A stretch of 64,000 nucleotides of DNA. It comes from Paenibacillus sp. FSL K6-1096 (lineage in GTDB: Bacteria > Bacillota > Bacilli > Paenibacillales > Paenibacillaceae). The position numbers and the translations under genes are program-made. The notes under the pieces are model-generated. The model saw only the letters and a list, made by a program, of their open reading frames with translations, had not been told where the DNA came from and did no database searches. Numbering within the stretch: position 1 is the stretch's first letter; each line of letters begins with the position of its first letter. Below, in pieces: positions 29,338 through 41,505 of this stretch. The stretch covers positions 2,604,001-2,668,000 of the forward strand of contig NZ_CP150274.1 of assembly GCF_037977055.1 (NCBI RefSeq), given 5' to 3'.

Positions 29338-31068
29338 TTATTCGTCGTACCCTAGAATCATTTGGTCCAGCGTGGTGCCTGCAAGCACCATGGGGTACAC
29401 ATTCTCATTAGTCGGGATGACGAACTCGACGAGCACTGGTCCTGGCGTCCGCAGCGCTTCTAACCAGACCTTGGAGGCTTCCTCCTTGTTCGTTGCCCTT
29501 AATCCCTTGATCCCATATGCTTCCGCCAGCTTGACAAAGTCCGGACTGCCGGATAGGTCGATCTGGCTGTAGCGTCGCTCGTACATCAGCTCCTGCTGCT
29601 GCTTAACCATGCCAAGCACCTGGTTGTTCAAGACCACGATTTTGACCGGAATCTGATGAATCGCGCAAATCGCCATTTCCTGCGCGCACATCTGCATGCC
29701 TCCGTCGCCGTTGATCGAGACGACGAGCCGATCCGGATTTCCGGCTTTAGCACCAATCGCGGCCGGAAGGCCGAAGCCCATCGTGCCAAGACCGCCCGAT
29801 GTGACGAGCGAGCGAGGATGCTTGAAGCGGTAAAACTGCGCAGTCCACATTTGGTGCTGGCCTACATCGGTGGTGATGATCGCATTCCCTTGCGTCGTTT
29901 CGCTAATCATCTTAAGCACATATTGCGGTTTAATTACGGTATCCGAATCAGTATACCGAAACGGATGCTGCATTCTATACTGTTGAAGCTGCTCAAGCCA
30001 GGTACCTGTCTGAGCTGCTTGCGCTTTTGTGTTCGCATAAGCGAGCACGTTATTAATATCACCAATGCATGCGAGGTCTGTCTTCACGTTCTTGCCGATT
30101 TCCGCCGGATCAATATCGATATGGGCGATACGTTTGGCATGAGGCGCAAATCCGTCCAATTTCATCGTAACCCGGTCATCAAAACGCGAGCCGATCGAAA
30201 TAATGAGATCTGCATTCTGTACCGCCATATTGGCCTCATATACACCATGATGTCCAAGCATGCCCAGCCACATCTCGTCATCACTGGGAAACCCGCCGAG
30301 GCCAAGCAGAGTTGTCGCGACCGGAATCCGGGTAGTATGGACGAATTGGATCAGCTCCTGCGAGGAGTTTGAATAGACTACGCCGCCGCCCGCGATAATA
30401 ACCGGCTTGTGCGCTTCTGCAATCGCCTGAAGCAGCGCATCTATTTCCGCCGGATTAATTTCCGGGGCTCCATGGTATCCGCGCAACTGAACCGTATCTG
30501 CTGGATGATATGCCATCTGCTGGTTGCTAACGTCTTTTGGGATATCGATCAAGACAGGACCTTTGCGGCCCGTATTCGCGATGTAGAAGGCTTCATGAAG
30601 GATGCGGGGAAGATCGTGTACATCCCGAACCATGTAACTGTGCTTCGTTATGGGCATGGTTATGCTAATAATATCCGCTTCCTGAAAAGCATCCGTGCCT
30701 ATTACGGACCTTGATACGTTCCCCGTTATGAGCACTAATGGCACCGAATCCATATGGGCAGTTGCGATGCCGGTCACCAAATTTGTTGCTCCTGGACCCG
30801 ATGTCGCGATGCATACCCCTACCTTCCCCGTCGACCTGGCATAACCATCCGCCGCATGGACTGCGCCTTGTTCGTGCCGGGTCAAGATATGCTTGAAATT
30901 CGGCTGATGTACCATCGCGTCATAAATATAGAGCACATTTCCGCCAGGATAACCGAATACGCACTCTACGCCTTCCTGCAGCAAGCCGCGCAAAAGCACC
31001 TCCGAACCGGTGATATATTCCTCTGATGGCATGGTTGTTTCATTCGTCATTCCTAATTGCTGTTCCAT
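29338..31068 (-). CDS. ilvB: Acetolactate synthase, large (catalytic) subunit
   Basis: This 576-residue ThDP enzyme condenses pyruvate with pyruvate or 2-ketobutyrate in branched-chain amino-acid synthesis. Seen: catalytic Glu in LTRHEQGAVHAADGYA, SGPGATNLVTG, and the ThDP motif GDGGMQMCAQE ... VVLNNQ. The frame is open a further 330 bp upstream, but that stretch is the T-box leader. AAAGGAGG is 7 bp before the ATG at 31068. No ilvN regulatory subunit or ilvC follows; a terminator comes directly after. Control by two T-boxes in series argues for the biosynthetic and not the catabolic (AlsS) enzyme. Confidence 0.93.
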   Translation of the reverse strand: MEQQLGMTNETTMPSEEYITGSEVLLRGLLQEGVECVFGYPGGNVLYIYDAMVHQPNFKHILTRHEQGAVHAADGYARSTGKVGVCIATSGPGATNLVTGIATAHMDSVPLVLITGNVSRSVIGTDAFQEADIISITMPITKHSYMVRDVHDLPRILHEAFYIANTGRKGPVLIDIPKDVSNQQMAYHPADTVQLRGYHGAPEINPAEIDALLQAIAEAHKPVIIAGGGVVYSNSSQELIQFVHTTRIPVATTLLGLGGFPSDDEMWLGMLGHHGVYEANMAVQNADLIISIGSRFDDRVTMKLDGFAPHAKRIAHIDIDPAEIGKNVKTDLACIGDINNVLAYANTKAQAAQTGTWLEQLQQYRMQHPFRYTDSDTVIKPQYVLKMISETTQGNAIITTDVGQHQMWTAQFYRFKHPRSLVTSGGLGTMGFGLPAAIGAKAGNPDRLVVSINGDGGMQMCAQEMAICAIHQIPVKIVVLNNQVLGMVKQQQELMYERRYSQIDLSGSPDFVKLAEAYGIKGLRATNKEEASKVWLEALRTPGPVLVEFVIPTNENVYPMVLAGTTLDQMILGYDE

Positions 31069-31081
31069 GGGGCAGCCTCCT

Positions 31082-31408
31082 TTGCAAAATAAACCCCCTC
31101 TCCTCCTGAGCAAACTGACAGCCGTCAGCTCATACAGGGACGAAAGGGGATTGTTTCGCGGTACCACCCAGGTTCGCTGCCACCCTCGCGGATGCAGCCT
31201 CATGAGGTAAGGCTGATGCCTTACCTGCTGTGCGTTAACGAGCACCACTTCGGTTAAGCCTACTTGCGGGCACGGAAAGAGAGCAGCCGCGCTATCGGTT
31301 AACAGCTCCGAGACGACACCATGCAAAGGGTTATGGCAAAGGTTCCAGCGTTTCCTCTGCTCTCTGGGCATAACCGCCCTTGCCGGCTTTCTCTTCATCG
31401 CCTGTTGG
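31082..31408 (-). promoter_or_regulatory. T-box riboswitch 1 (proximal) of ilvB
   Basis: Reading the minus strand, the leader has a stem I region with AGAGAGC, the specifier region GTGTCGTCTC (about 31303-31320), and the T-box GGGTGGTACCGCG ending at 31157. It ends in a competing terminator whose arms contain CCCCTTTCG and GAGAGGGGG, followed by TTTATTTT. The likely specifier is GUC (Val), the first GUC followed by a purine. The TGGT bulge expects a tRNA with discriminator A. Confidence 0.88.
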
Positions 31409-31409
31409 T

Positions 31410-31737
31410 ATTAAATAAATAACCCCTTCCCTCCCAAGGCTCGAAGCTGCTGCTTGAAGCCTTGGGACGAAAGGGGTTGTTCGTGGTACCACCCAGGTTT
31501 ACTGCAATCTCGCAATTGCAGTCTCATGAGGTACAGCCGATGCTATACCTTCAGCATGTTAACGGATGCCAGGCCGGTTGGTCCTACTTACGGGCGTGCA
31601 ATCACGTTTACCGCGTTCGGTCAACAGCTCGGAGACGACACTATACTTGCGTTACGACGGAGGTTTCAGCAATCCCTCCGCTCTCTGGACATAAACGCTA
31701 TGGCATAGCCTTCTCTTCTTCGCTAAATTTGTATTTT
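31410..31737 (-). promoter_or_regulatory. T-box riboswitch 2 (distal) of ilvB
   Basis: This is a second complete T-box leader upstream of the first. Its stem I has CCAGAGAGCGG, the specifier region is again GTGTCGTCTC, and the T-box is GGGTGGTACCACG (ending at 31482). Its own terminator pairs CCCAAGGCTTC with the complementary GAGCCTTGGG, then ends GGGGTTATTTATTT. The two leaders differ clearly in sequence, so the duplication is not recent. Confidence 0.87.
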
Positions 31738-31741
31738 TCTG

Positions 31742-31770
31742 ATAGTAGCACAGACTCGGCTTTTTTTCAA
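31742..31770 (-). promoter_or_regulatory. ilvB promoter
   Basis: TTGAAA (31765-31770), 17 bp, TACTAT (31742-31747) on the minus strand. It fires into T-box 2 and overlaps the last codons of the TetR gene upstream. Confidence 0.75.
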
Positions 31771-32363
31771 TCAATACCGGCAGCTCTTAAGTGCCCATAG
31801 GCAACGATTCTGCTAAACTGAGATGAAACTTTATCTGCAGGAAGGGGCTCATCGCTTTTAAGCCACCAAATCACAATTCCCATGAAAGCCGATCCGAGGA
31901 ATTCGATCAGCAACTCCTTGGATATCTCTGATGAGGAGTTTTCCTGGGCAGGCTTCCACCCCTCTATTAATTTACCCTTAATGATATTCTCCATTTTCGC
32001 TCGAAACGGATAGATTCGATTTTCATCAATCAACATGGAACGGTAAAAGCTCATATTTTGAGAAATATGCTCCAGTACAGTCTGCATGACTGTCTCAAGC
32101 AGAGAAATACTGAAAGGAATCATGCTGATCGGACAAAGAACGACTGCCTCCTTTAAATCGCTTAACAATTCATTCATACATGTATCTAATAAATCAGGCT
32201 TGTTTTGGTAGTGAAGATAAAATGTATTCCGATTGATCATCGCCCGGTCGGCAATATCCTGGATCGTTATCGCCTCATATCCTTTTTCCTGAATAAGCTC
32301 ATCAAACGCCTTTCGAATCGATTGCTTCGTGCGCAGTATTCTTAAGTCGGTTTTTTTGTTCAT
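31767..32363 (-). CDS. TetR/AcrR-family repressor
   Basis: This 198-residue protein has the HTH AITIQDIADRAMINRNTFYLHYQNKPDLLDTC and a helical ligand domain. It is related in style to the TetR protein at 23130. It is divergent from the SnoaL-like gene, with a 32-bp palindrome between them. Its stop codon overlaps the ilvB -35 box, but ilvB control is more simply explained by the T-boxes. Confidence 0.88.
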   Translation of the reverse strand: MNKKTDLRILRTKQSIRKAFDELIQEKGYEAITIQDIADRAMINRNTFYLHYQNKPDLLDTCMNELLSDLKEAVVLCPISMIPFSISLLETVMQTVLEHISQNMSFYRSMLIDENRIYPFRAKMENIIKGKLIEGWKPAQENSSSEISKELLIEFLGSAFMGIVIWWLKSDEPLPADKVSSQFSRIVAYGHLRAAGID

Positions 32364-32455
32364 TGTGTCCTTGCCTCCTCAATTTATTTAGCGCCATTAA
32401 GCGACAAAGCTAGTATGAGTTGTCCATTATACTTCAAAATTAAAAATATTGAATA

Positions 32456-32524
32456 TTGAGCGTTATATTAACCTTTATTATAATGAGCACAAGATAAATA
32501 AACAACGACTGTTCATTATTTATC
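32456..32524 (+). promoter_or_regulatory. Promoter and probable TetR operator of the SnoaL-like gene
   Basis: TTGAGC (32456-32461), 17 bp, TATAAT (32479-32484). Just downstream, 32493-32524 is a palindrome with perfect 9-bp outer arms (GATAAATAA / TTATTTATC) and an inner AAC/GTT pair. Repressor bound there would block transcription. Confidence 0.75.
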
Positions 32525-32558
32525 CGAATGACTAAATAACTCTAAGGAGGATTCACCA

Positions 32559-33338
32559 ATGACATTCAACTATCAAAATGAGCTTGTACATAAGGCAATC
32601 GCCGTGCTGGAAAGTTTTGAGAGCGGCAATCCCGAAGCGATTAGGGCTAACGTTCACCCTGATCAATATATTCAGCACAACCAGGCCTTACTCGATGGCC
32701 GGGAAAACATGCTTGGTGCTCTTGATCATTTAAAGGACATGGGCACAAAGGTAAACATTAAGCGGGCGTTAGTTGATGGAAATGTTGTGGCTCTTCATTC
32801 GGTATATCATTTTCACGGCCCTAAAATCGTATTTGATATCTTCCGGTTTGAGAATGGACTAATCGTTGAACATTGGGACAATTTACAAGAGATGGTGGAA
32901 AAGACTCCAAGCAATCATACGATGATTGACGGCCCGGTTACGATTAAGGATATCGGCAAGACGGAGGCCAACAAAGCATTTGTCAAAAGCTATGTGGAAA
33001 ACATCCTGCTCGGGAAGAACCCAGAGCTGCTTGCCTCTTACTTTGATGGAGATACCTACATTCAGCATAGTCCACATATTGCAGACGGCCTCTCTGGCCT
33101 TCACGCTGCTTTGCAGGCTATGAAGGAGAAAAAAGTTGAATTTCAATATACTCATATCCATCAGATCATCGGGCAAGGCGATTTTGTTCTTACCGTGAGT
33201 GAGGGTCTATTTGATGGCCAGCCTACTGCTTTCTATGATCTGTTCCGCGTACAGGATGGAAAGATCGCTGAACATTGGGACGTAATCGAGGCCATTCTGC
33301 CGGAAGAAAAGCGAAAAAATACGAACAATCGATTTTGA
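32559..33338 (+). CDS. Tandem SnoaL/NTF2-like protein
   Basis: At 259 residues this is two SnoaL-like domains in a row. Both halves show the same run of motifs: YIQHNQALLDG and YIQHSPHIADG, then DIFRFENGLIVEHWD and DLFRVQDGKIAEHWD. The fold is a cone-shaped hydrolase/isomerase barrel used for many small hydrophobic ligands, so the function is unknown. It is probably repressed by the divergent TetR protein. AAGGAGG precedes the ATG. A possible weak hairpin terminator follows at 33362-33397. Confidence 0.85.
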   Translation: MTFNYQNELVHKAIAVLESFESGNPEAIRANVHPDQYIQHNQALLDGRENMLGALDHLKDMGTKVNIKRALVDGNVVALHSVYHFHGPKIVFDIFRFENGLIVEHWDNLQEMVEKTPSNHTMIDGPVTIKDIGKTEANKAFVKSYVENILLGKNPELLASYFDGDTYIQHSPHIADGLSGLHAALQAMKEKKVEFQYTHIHQIIGQGDFVLTVSEGLFDGQPTAFYDLFRVQDGKIAEHWDVIEAILPEEKRKNTNNRF

Positions 33339-33361
33339 AGTTTGTAATAGCTAAATCGCAA

Positions 33362-33397
33362 AAAGACATCGCCGAATTTAATTTCAGTGGTGTCTTT
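33362..33397 (+). terminator. Weak hairpin after the SnoaL-like gene
   Basis: An 11-bp stem with two G-U pairs (AAAGACATCGC / GTGGTGTCTTT) followed only by CGCTTC. It may reduce but not stop read-through into the next gene. Confidence 0.35.
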
Positions 33398-33426
33398 CGC
33401 TTCACGAATGTAACGAGAGGAAGAAA

Positions 33427-34581
33427 ATGATGAGAATAGTAACACAAAAAATGACGTGGCTTGGATTAGTGCTTGTTCTGATCGTGTTGACTGTATTCGG
33501 GGGAGCGATAATGGGATCAGTGCTAGGATCGAAGCCAAAAGAGCTCCCGGTGGCCCTCGTTATCCTTGACCGGCCGGCAGAGCTGGCGGCTGGAGGAACG
33601 TTTGCGGTAGGGGAAATGATCCGGAAAAAGCTGGTCTCAGACCCGGCAATGCCATTCGTCTGGCATGTCGTAAATTCCGAGGAAAAGGCCAGGGAAGGAT
33701 TGGATAAACGCGAATATTACGGAGCGATGGTCATTCCGGCGGATCTGAGCAGCAGCTTACTCTCATTAGCAACTCACTCGCCGGTTCCCGCTAATGTAAA
33801 AATCATCTTTAACGAGGGTATGAACACCCAAGCCACGATGGTCATAAGACAAGCAATGGGGCAAGCGATGAAAATGATCAGCGGGGAACTGTTACAACAG
33901 CTCCTTGAGCAGATCGGACAGCAAACAGAGCAGATTCCGGTTGAAACAGCTAAAGCTTTAATGACACCGGTGAACATTCAGGAAGAAGTCGTGCATCCTC
34001 CCGGGGTGAATAGTGCGTCAGGGAATGCGCCAGGTTTGTTGACCCAGACCATATGGATCGGCAGCATGGTGACCGGTATAATCTTGTTTCTGGCTGGCCA
34101 GAAGGCGGTTGCTGCGGGTTCAAGGAGATGGACAGTCAGCGCGCTGCAGGCTATCGGGGGACTTGTGATCGTCGGCCTAGCCTCTTGCTTTACCGTATGG
34201 ATGGCTGCATCTTGGTACGGCATGGAACTGGTGAACGCGAAGGAGACGTGGTTATTCCTTTGGTTGGCCGGATCGGCCTTCTTCTTGTTACAATCTTCCT
34301 TGCTGAATTGGATCGGAATCCGTGGAATACCGCTGCTCGTACTGCTGATGTTCTTCTCTATGCCGCTGCTGAACATGGCTCCAGAGTTCTTGTCAGAGAC
34401 GACCCGTGATTGGATCTATTCGTGGACGCCACTGCGGTTCGCGGCAGGAGGACTTCGGGAAGTGATGTATTTCGGAGGGCTGGATGCGGTCGGCTCAAAC
34501 GCCTTCGTTTTGTGGGGCGTCGCCGTGGGATTTTTGGCCCTGCTGCTCGCTTCCGGATTTAAGGCCGGTCGAGCGGCATAG
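33427..34581 (+). CDS. YhgE/Pip-like ABC-2 type membrane protein
   Basis: This 384-residue protein has one N-terminal TM helix, a large extracytoplasmic domain (about residues 40-200) and five or six C-terminal TM helices. This is the layout of ABC-2 permease-like YhgE/Pip and SNG1 proteins, some of which serve as phage or lipid-export factors. No ATPase is encoded nearby. It follows the SnoaL-like gene by 90 bp on the same strand and may be in the same TetR-controlled unit. Confidence 0.7.
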   Translation: MMRIVTQKMTWLGLVLVLIVLTVFGGAIMGSVLGSKPKELPVALVILDRPAELAAGGTFAVGEMIRKKLVSDPAMPFVWHVVNSEEKAREGLDKREYYGAMVIPADLSSSLLSLATHSPVPANVKIIFNEGMNTQATMVIRQAMGQAMKMISGELLQQLLEQIGQQTEQIPVETAKALMTPVNIQEEVVHPPGVNSASGNAPGLLTQTIWIGSMVTGIILFLAGQKAVAAGSRRWTVSALQAIGGLVIVGLASCFTVWMAASWYGMELVNAKETWLFLWLAGSAFFLLQSSLLNWIGIRGIPLLVLLMFFSMPLLNMAPEFLSETTRDWIYSWTPLRFAAGGLREVMYFGGLDAVGSNAFVLWGVAVGFLALLLASGFKAGRAA

Positions 34582-34616
34582 GCGTCCCCTACTTCTGTTA
34601 CCGGTGTAATAAATAT

Positions 34617-34660
34617 AAGAACAGCCCATTAGATTTTCCATCTAAAGGGCTGTTCTTATT
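34617..34660. terminator. Bidirectional terminator, YhgE-like gene / tRNA array
   Basis: AAGAACAGCCC...TTAGAT pairs with ATCTAA...GGGCTGTTCTT around a short loop, with TATT/ATAA flanks. It closes the rRNA-tRNA transcript on the minus strand and the membrane protein gene on the plus strand. Confidence 0.85.
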
Positions 34661-34669
34661 AATAAATGA

Positions 34670-34748
34670 TACCGGCGAGAGGACTCGAACCTCCACGGTT
34701 TCCCACTCGATTTTGAGTCGAGCGCGTCTGCCATTCCGCCACGCCGGC
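34670..34748 (-). tRNA. tRNA-Leu(CAA)
   Basis: Loop CTCAAAA gives anticodon CAA. It has a variable arm typical of class II tRNA but short, and no encoded CCA. Last tRNA of the array. Confidence 0.92.
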
Positions 34749-34773
34749 ATATATAAGTGAAACAAAAAAATAA

Positions 34774-34847
34774 TGGAGGTGCCACCCAGATTTGAACTGG
34801 GGATAAAGCTTTTGCAGAGCTTTGCCTTACCACTTGGCTATGGCACC
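34774..34847 (-). tRNA. tRNA-Cys(GCA)
   Basis: Loop CTGCAAA, anticodon GCA; seven-base-pair acceptor GGTGCCA/TGGCACC; CCA encoded. Confidence 0.95.
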
Positions 34848-34855
34848 GAAAGAAA

Positions 34856-34930
34856 TGGAGCGGACGACGGGAATCGAACCCGCGACCCTCGCCTTGGCAA
34901 GGCGATGCTCTACCGCTGAGCCACGTCCGC
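34856..34930 (-). tRNA. tRNA-Gly(GCC)
   Basis: Loop TTGCCAA, anticodon GCC; acceptor GCGGACG/CGTCCGC; CCA encoded. Confidence 0.95.
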
Positions 34931-34936
34931 ATATAA

Positions 34937-35011
34937 TGGCTGGGGATATAGGAATCGAACCTATGAATGACGGAGTCAAAGTCCGTTGCCTTACCGCTTG
35001 GCTAATCCCCA
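34937..35011 (-). tRNA. tRNA-Gln(TTG)
   Basis: Loop CTTTGAC, anticodon TTG; acceptor TGGGGAT/ATCCCCA; CCA encoded. Because this genome has gatCAB, it may be charged via Glu-tRNA(Gln). Confidence 0.95.
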
Positions 35012-35030
35012 AAATTTGCTTTGAAATAAA

Positions 35031-35107
35031 TGGGGCGACTGATGGGTCTCGAACCCACGAATGCCGGAACCACAATCCGGTGCGTTAACCCCTTCGCCAC
35101 AGTCGCC
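35031..35107 (-). tRNA. tRNA-His(GTG), copy 1
   Basis: Loop TTGTGGT, anticodon GTG. The extra G-1 paired with C73 is present, as required for His. Acceptor body GCGACTG/CAGTCGC; CCA encoded. The body is identical to the second copy except in the acceptor stem. Confidence 0.95.
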
Positions 35108-35149
35108 ATATGAAGTTGTTGCAATACCTTAACATTCTTATAAAAGAAA

Positions 35150-35226
35150 TGGGGCGGCCGATGGGTCTCGAACCCACGAATGCCGGAACCACAATCCGGT
35201 GCGTTAACCCCTTCGCCACGGCCGCC
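35150..35226 (-). tRNA. tRNA-His(GTG), copy 2
   Basis: Same anticodon and body as copy 1 but with acceptor GCGGCCG/CGGCCGC; G-1:C73 and CCA present. Two base pairs are swapped in a compensated way. Confidence 0.95.
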
Positions 35227-35253
35227 ATGTGATTCTTTTATAGGATATTAAAT

Positions 35254-35327
35254 TGGCAGGGGCAGCAGGAATTGAACCCACACCAACGGTTTTGGAGACC
35301 GTTGTTCTACCTTTAAACTATGCCCCT
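35254..35327 (-). tRNA. tRNA-Trp(CCA)
   Basis: Loop CTCCAAA, anticodon CCA; acceptor AGGGGCA/TGCCCCT; 3' CCA encoded. Confidence 0.95.
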
Positions 35328-35333
35328 AAAAAA

Positions 35334-35419
35334 TGGTGGAGGCTGATGGATTCGAACCACCGAACACGTACGTGAGCAGATTTACAGTCTGATGCGTTTG
35401 GCCACTTCGCTAAGCCTCC
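35334..35419 (-). tRNA. tRNA-Tyr(GTA)
   Basis: Loop CTGTAAA, anticodon GTA; long variable arm as expected for bacterial Tyr; CCA encoded. Confidence 0.95.
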
Positions 35420-35424
35420 ACGGA

Positions 35425-35500
<76 letters not shown>

Positions 35501-35513
35501 ATATTAAATTGTA

Positions 35514-35589
35514 TGGTGGCGCGGGAGGGAATCGAACCCCCGACACAAGGATTTTCAGTCCTTTGCTCTACCGACTGAGCTACCGAGCC
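35514..35589 (-). tRNA. tRNA-Phe(GAA) with acceptor mismatch
   Basis: Loop CTGAAAA, anticodon GAA; CCA encoded. The acceptor strands are GGCTCGG and CCGCGCC, leaving U4 opposite C69 where a U-A pair would be expected. All other stems are intact. Confidence 0.93.
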
Positions 35590-35642
35590 ATAAAAGTGAT
35601 TCTTTCAAGATGATTAATTCTCATCCCTGAAGCAATTAAGAA

Positions 35643-35720
35643 TGGCGGAACCGACGGGATTCGAACCCGCGATCTCCTGCGTGACAGGCAGGCATGTTAG
35701 GCCAACTACACCACGGTTCC
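35643..35720 (-). tRNA. tRNA-Asp(GTC)
   Basis: Loop CTGTCAC, anticodon GTC; acceptor GGAACCG/CGGTTCC; CCA encoded. Confidence 0.95.
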
Positions 35721-35735
35721 AAAGTAAAAGGTTAA

Positions 35736-35809
<74 letters not shown>

Positions 35810-35838
35810 TCATTAGTAAAAATCTATTTAATTATAGA

Positions 35839-35914
35839 TGGTGGAGGCTGAGGGGTTCGAACCCCCGACCCTCTGCTTGTAAGGCAGATGCTCTCCCAGC
35901 TGAGCTAAGCCTCC
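35839..35914 (-). tRNA. tRNA-Val(TAC)
   Basis: Loop CTTACAA, anticodon TAC; acceptor GGAGGCT/AGCCTCC; discriminator A; CCA encoded. Confidence 0.95.
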
Positions 35915-35937
35915 AAATGAGAACCGTATGATGATAT

Positions 35938-36012
35938 TGGTGACCCGTATGGGATTCGAACCCATGTTACCTCCGTGAAAGGGAGGTGTCTTAACCCCTT
36001 GACCAACGGGCC
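35938..36012 (-). tRNA. tRNA-Glu(TTC)
   Basis: Loop CTTTCAC, anticodon TTC; acceptor with one G-U pair; CCA encoded. Confidence 0.95.
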
Positions 36013-36041
36013 ATGCTGTGGAACATAATGAAGTACTGCTA

Positions 36042-36131
36042 CGGAGAGAGAGGGATTCGAACCCTCGAGACGCTTGTGGCGCCTACACGATTTCCAATCG
36101 TGCTCCTTCGGCCAAACTCGGACACCTCTCC
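36042..36131 (-). tRNA. tRNA-Ser(GGA)
   Basis: Loop TTGGAAA, anticodon GGA; long variable arm; discriminator G; CCA not encoded. Confidence 0.94.
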
Positions 36132-36134
36132 ATA

Positions 36135-36210
36135 TGGCTCCCCGAACAGGACTCGAACCTGTGACAACTCGATTAACAGTCGAGTGCTCTACCAACTGAG
36201 CTATCAGGGA
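36135..36210 (-). tRNA. tRNA-Asn(GTT)
   Basis: Loop CTGTTAA, anticodon GTT; acceptor TCCCTGA/TCGGGGA with one U-G pair; CCA encoded. First tRNA after the 23S gene. Confidence 0.95.
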
Positions 36211-36275
36211 ATATACATATCAGGTCTTGATCACCTGAAAACTGAATCCGAAACGAATTTGTGTGTTAGTTTATT
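36211..36275 (-). other. Spacer between 23S rRNA and tRNA-Asn
   Basis: Only 65 bp, with no room for a 5S gene. Positions 36236-36263 are the 3' arm of a long-range stem whose other arm is 39375-39403 on the far side of 23S (shared core AAACGAATTTG, with ACTG further out). This is the expected 23S precursor processing stem. Confidence 0.8.
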
Positions 36276-41088
<4,813 letters not shown>

Positions 41089-41505
41089 GGTCGCCTACCG
41101 AAGTAAGCGCTTATAGAAAGAGCGATAGCTCATTTTGAAACATCTGACGAGAATTTACATTCTCTAATTTGGAATCACCAAAGTGATTTCCGATACTCAC
41201 TCGTTGTTCAGTTTTCAAAGATCAAGCACATCTTTTGTCGCTTTATTTTGTCTCAGCAGCGACCTTTATAATATATCACAGCGCCCTCGTTTTAGTCAAC
41301 CATTTTTTTATTTTCTTTTTGCGGCTGACTTACGAATGTCTTGCAACACATCGCAATGTCAGAGGGACGAGTTATAATTTAACATACGATCTGCGCCCAA
41401 GTCAACCCTAAAAACAAATAAAAAAAGAGAGTGCATCCCCTCTCCATTCGCTTGCAGTCATTATCTAATTATAGGACCATTTCCAACGCCAAACTCACTG
41501 CATCA
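41089..41505 (-). promoter_or_regulatory. rRNA operon leader with tandem promoters
   Basis: P1: TTGACT (41400-41405), 17 bp, TTAAAT (41377-41382). P2: TTGACT (41294-41299), 18 bp, TATATT (41270-41275). The arm at 41194-41215 pairs with 39431-39452 to form the 16S processing stem. The start regions contain G-rich or AT-rich discriminators as in Bacillus rrn promoters. The far end also holds the terminator of the ygxA gene. Confidence 0.75.
41419..41444 (-). terminator. Terminator of ygxA
   Basis: Minus strand: GAGAG-N8-CTCTC followed by seven T. The stem is short, so termination may be partial, just upstream of rrn P1. Confidence 0.6.

Noticed and set aside
31069..31398. N-terminal extension of ilvB by 110 residues
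   Set aside because: The stretch is the proximal T-box leader; AAAGGAGG marks the real start at 31068.
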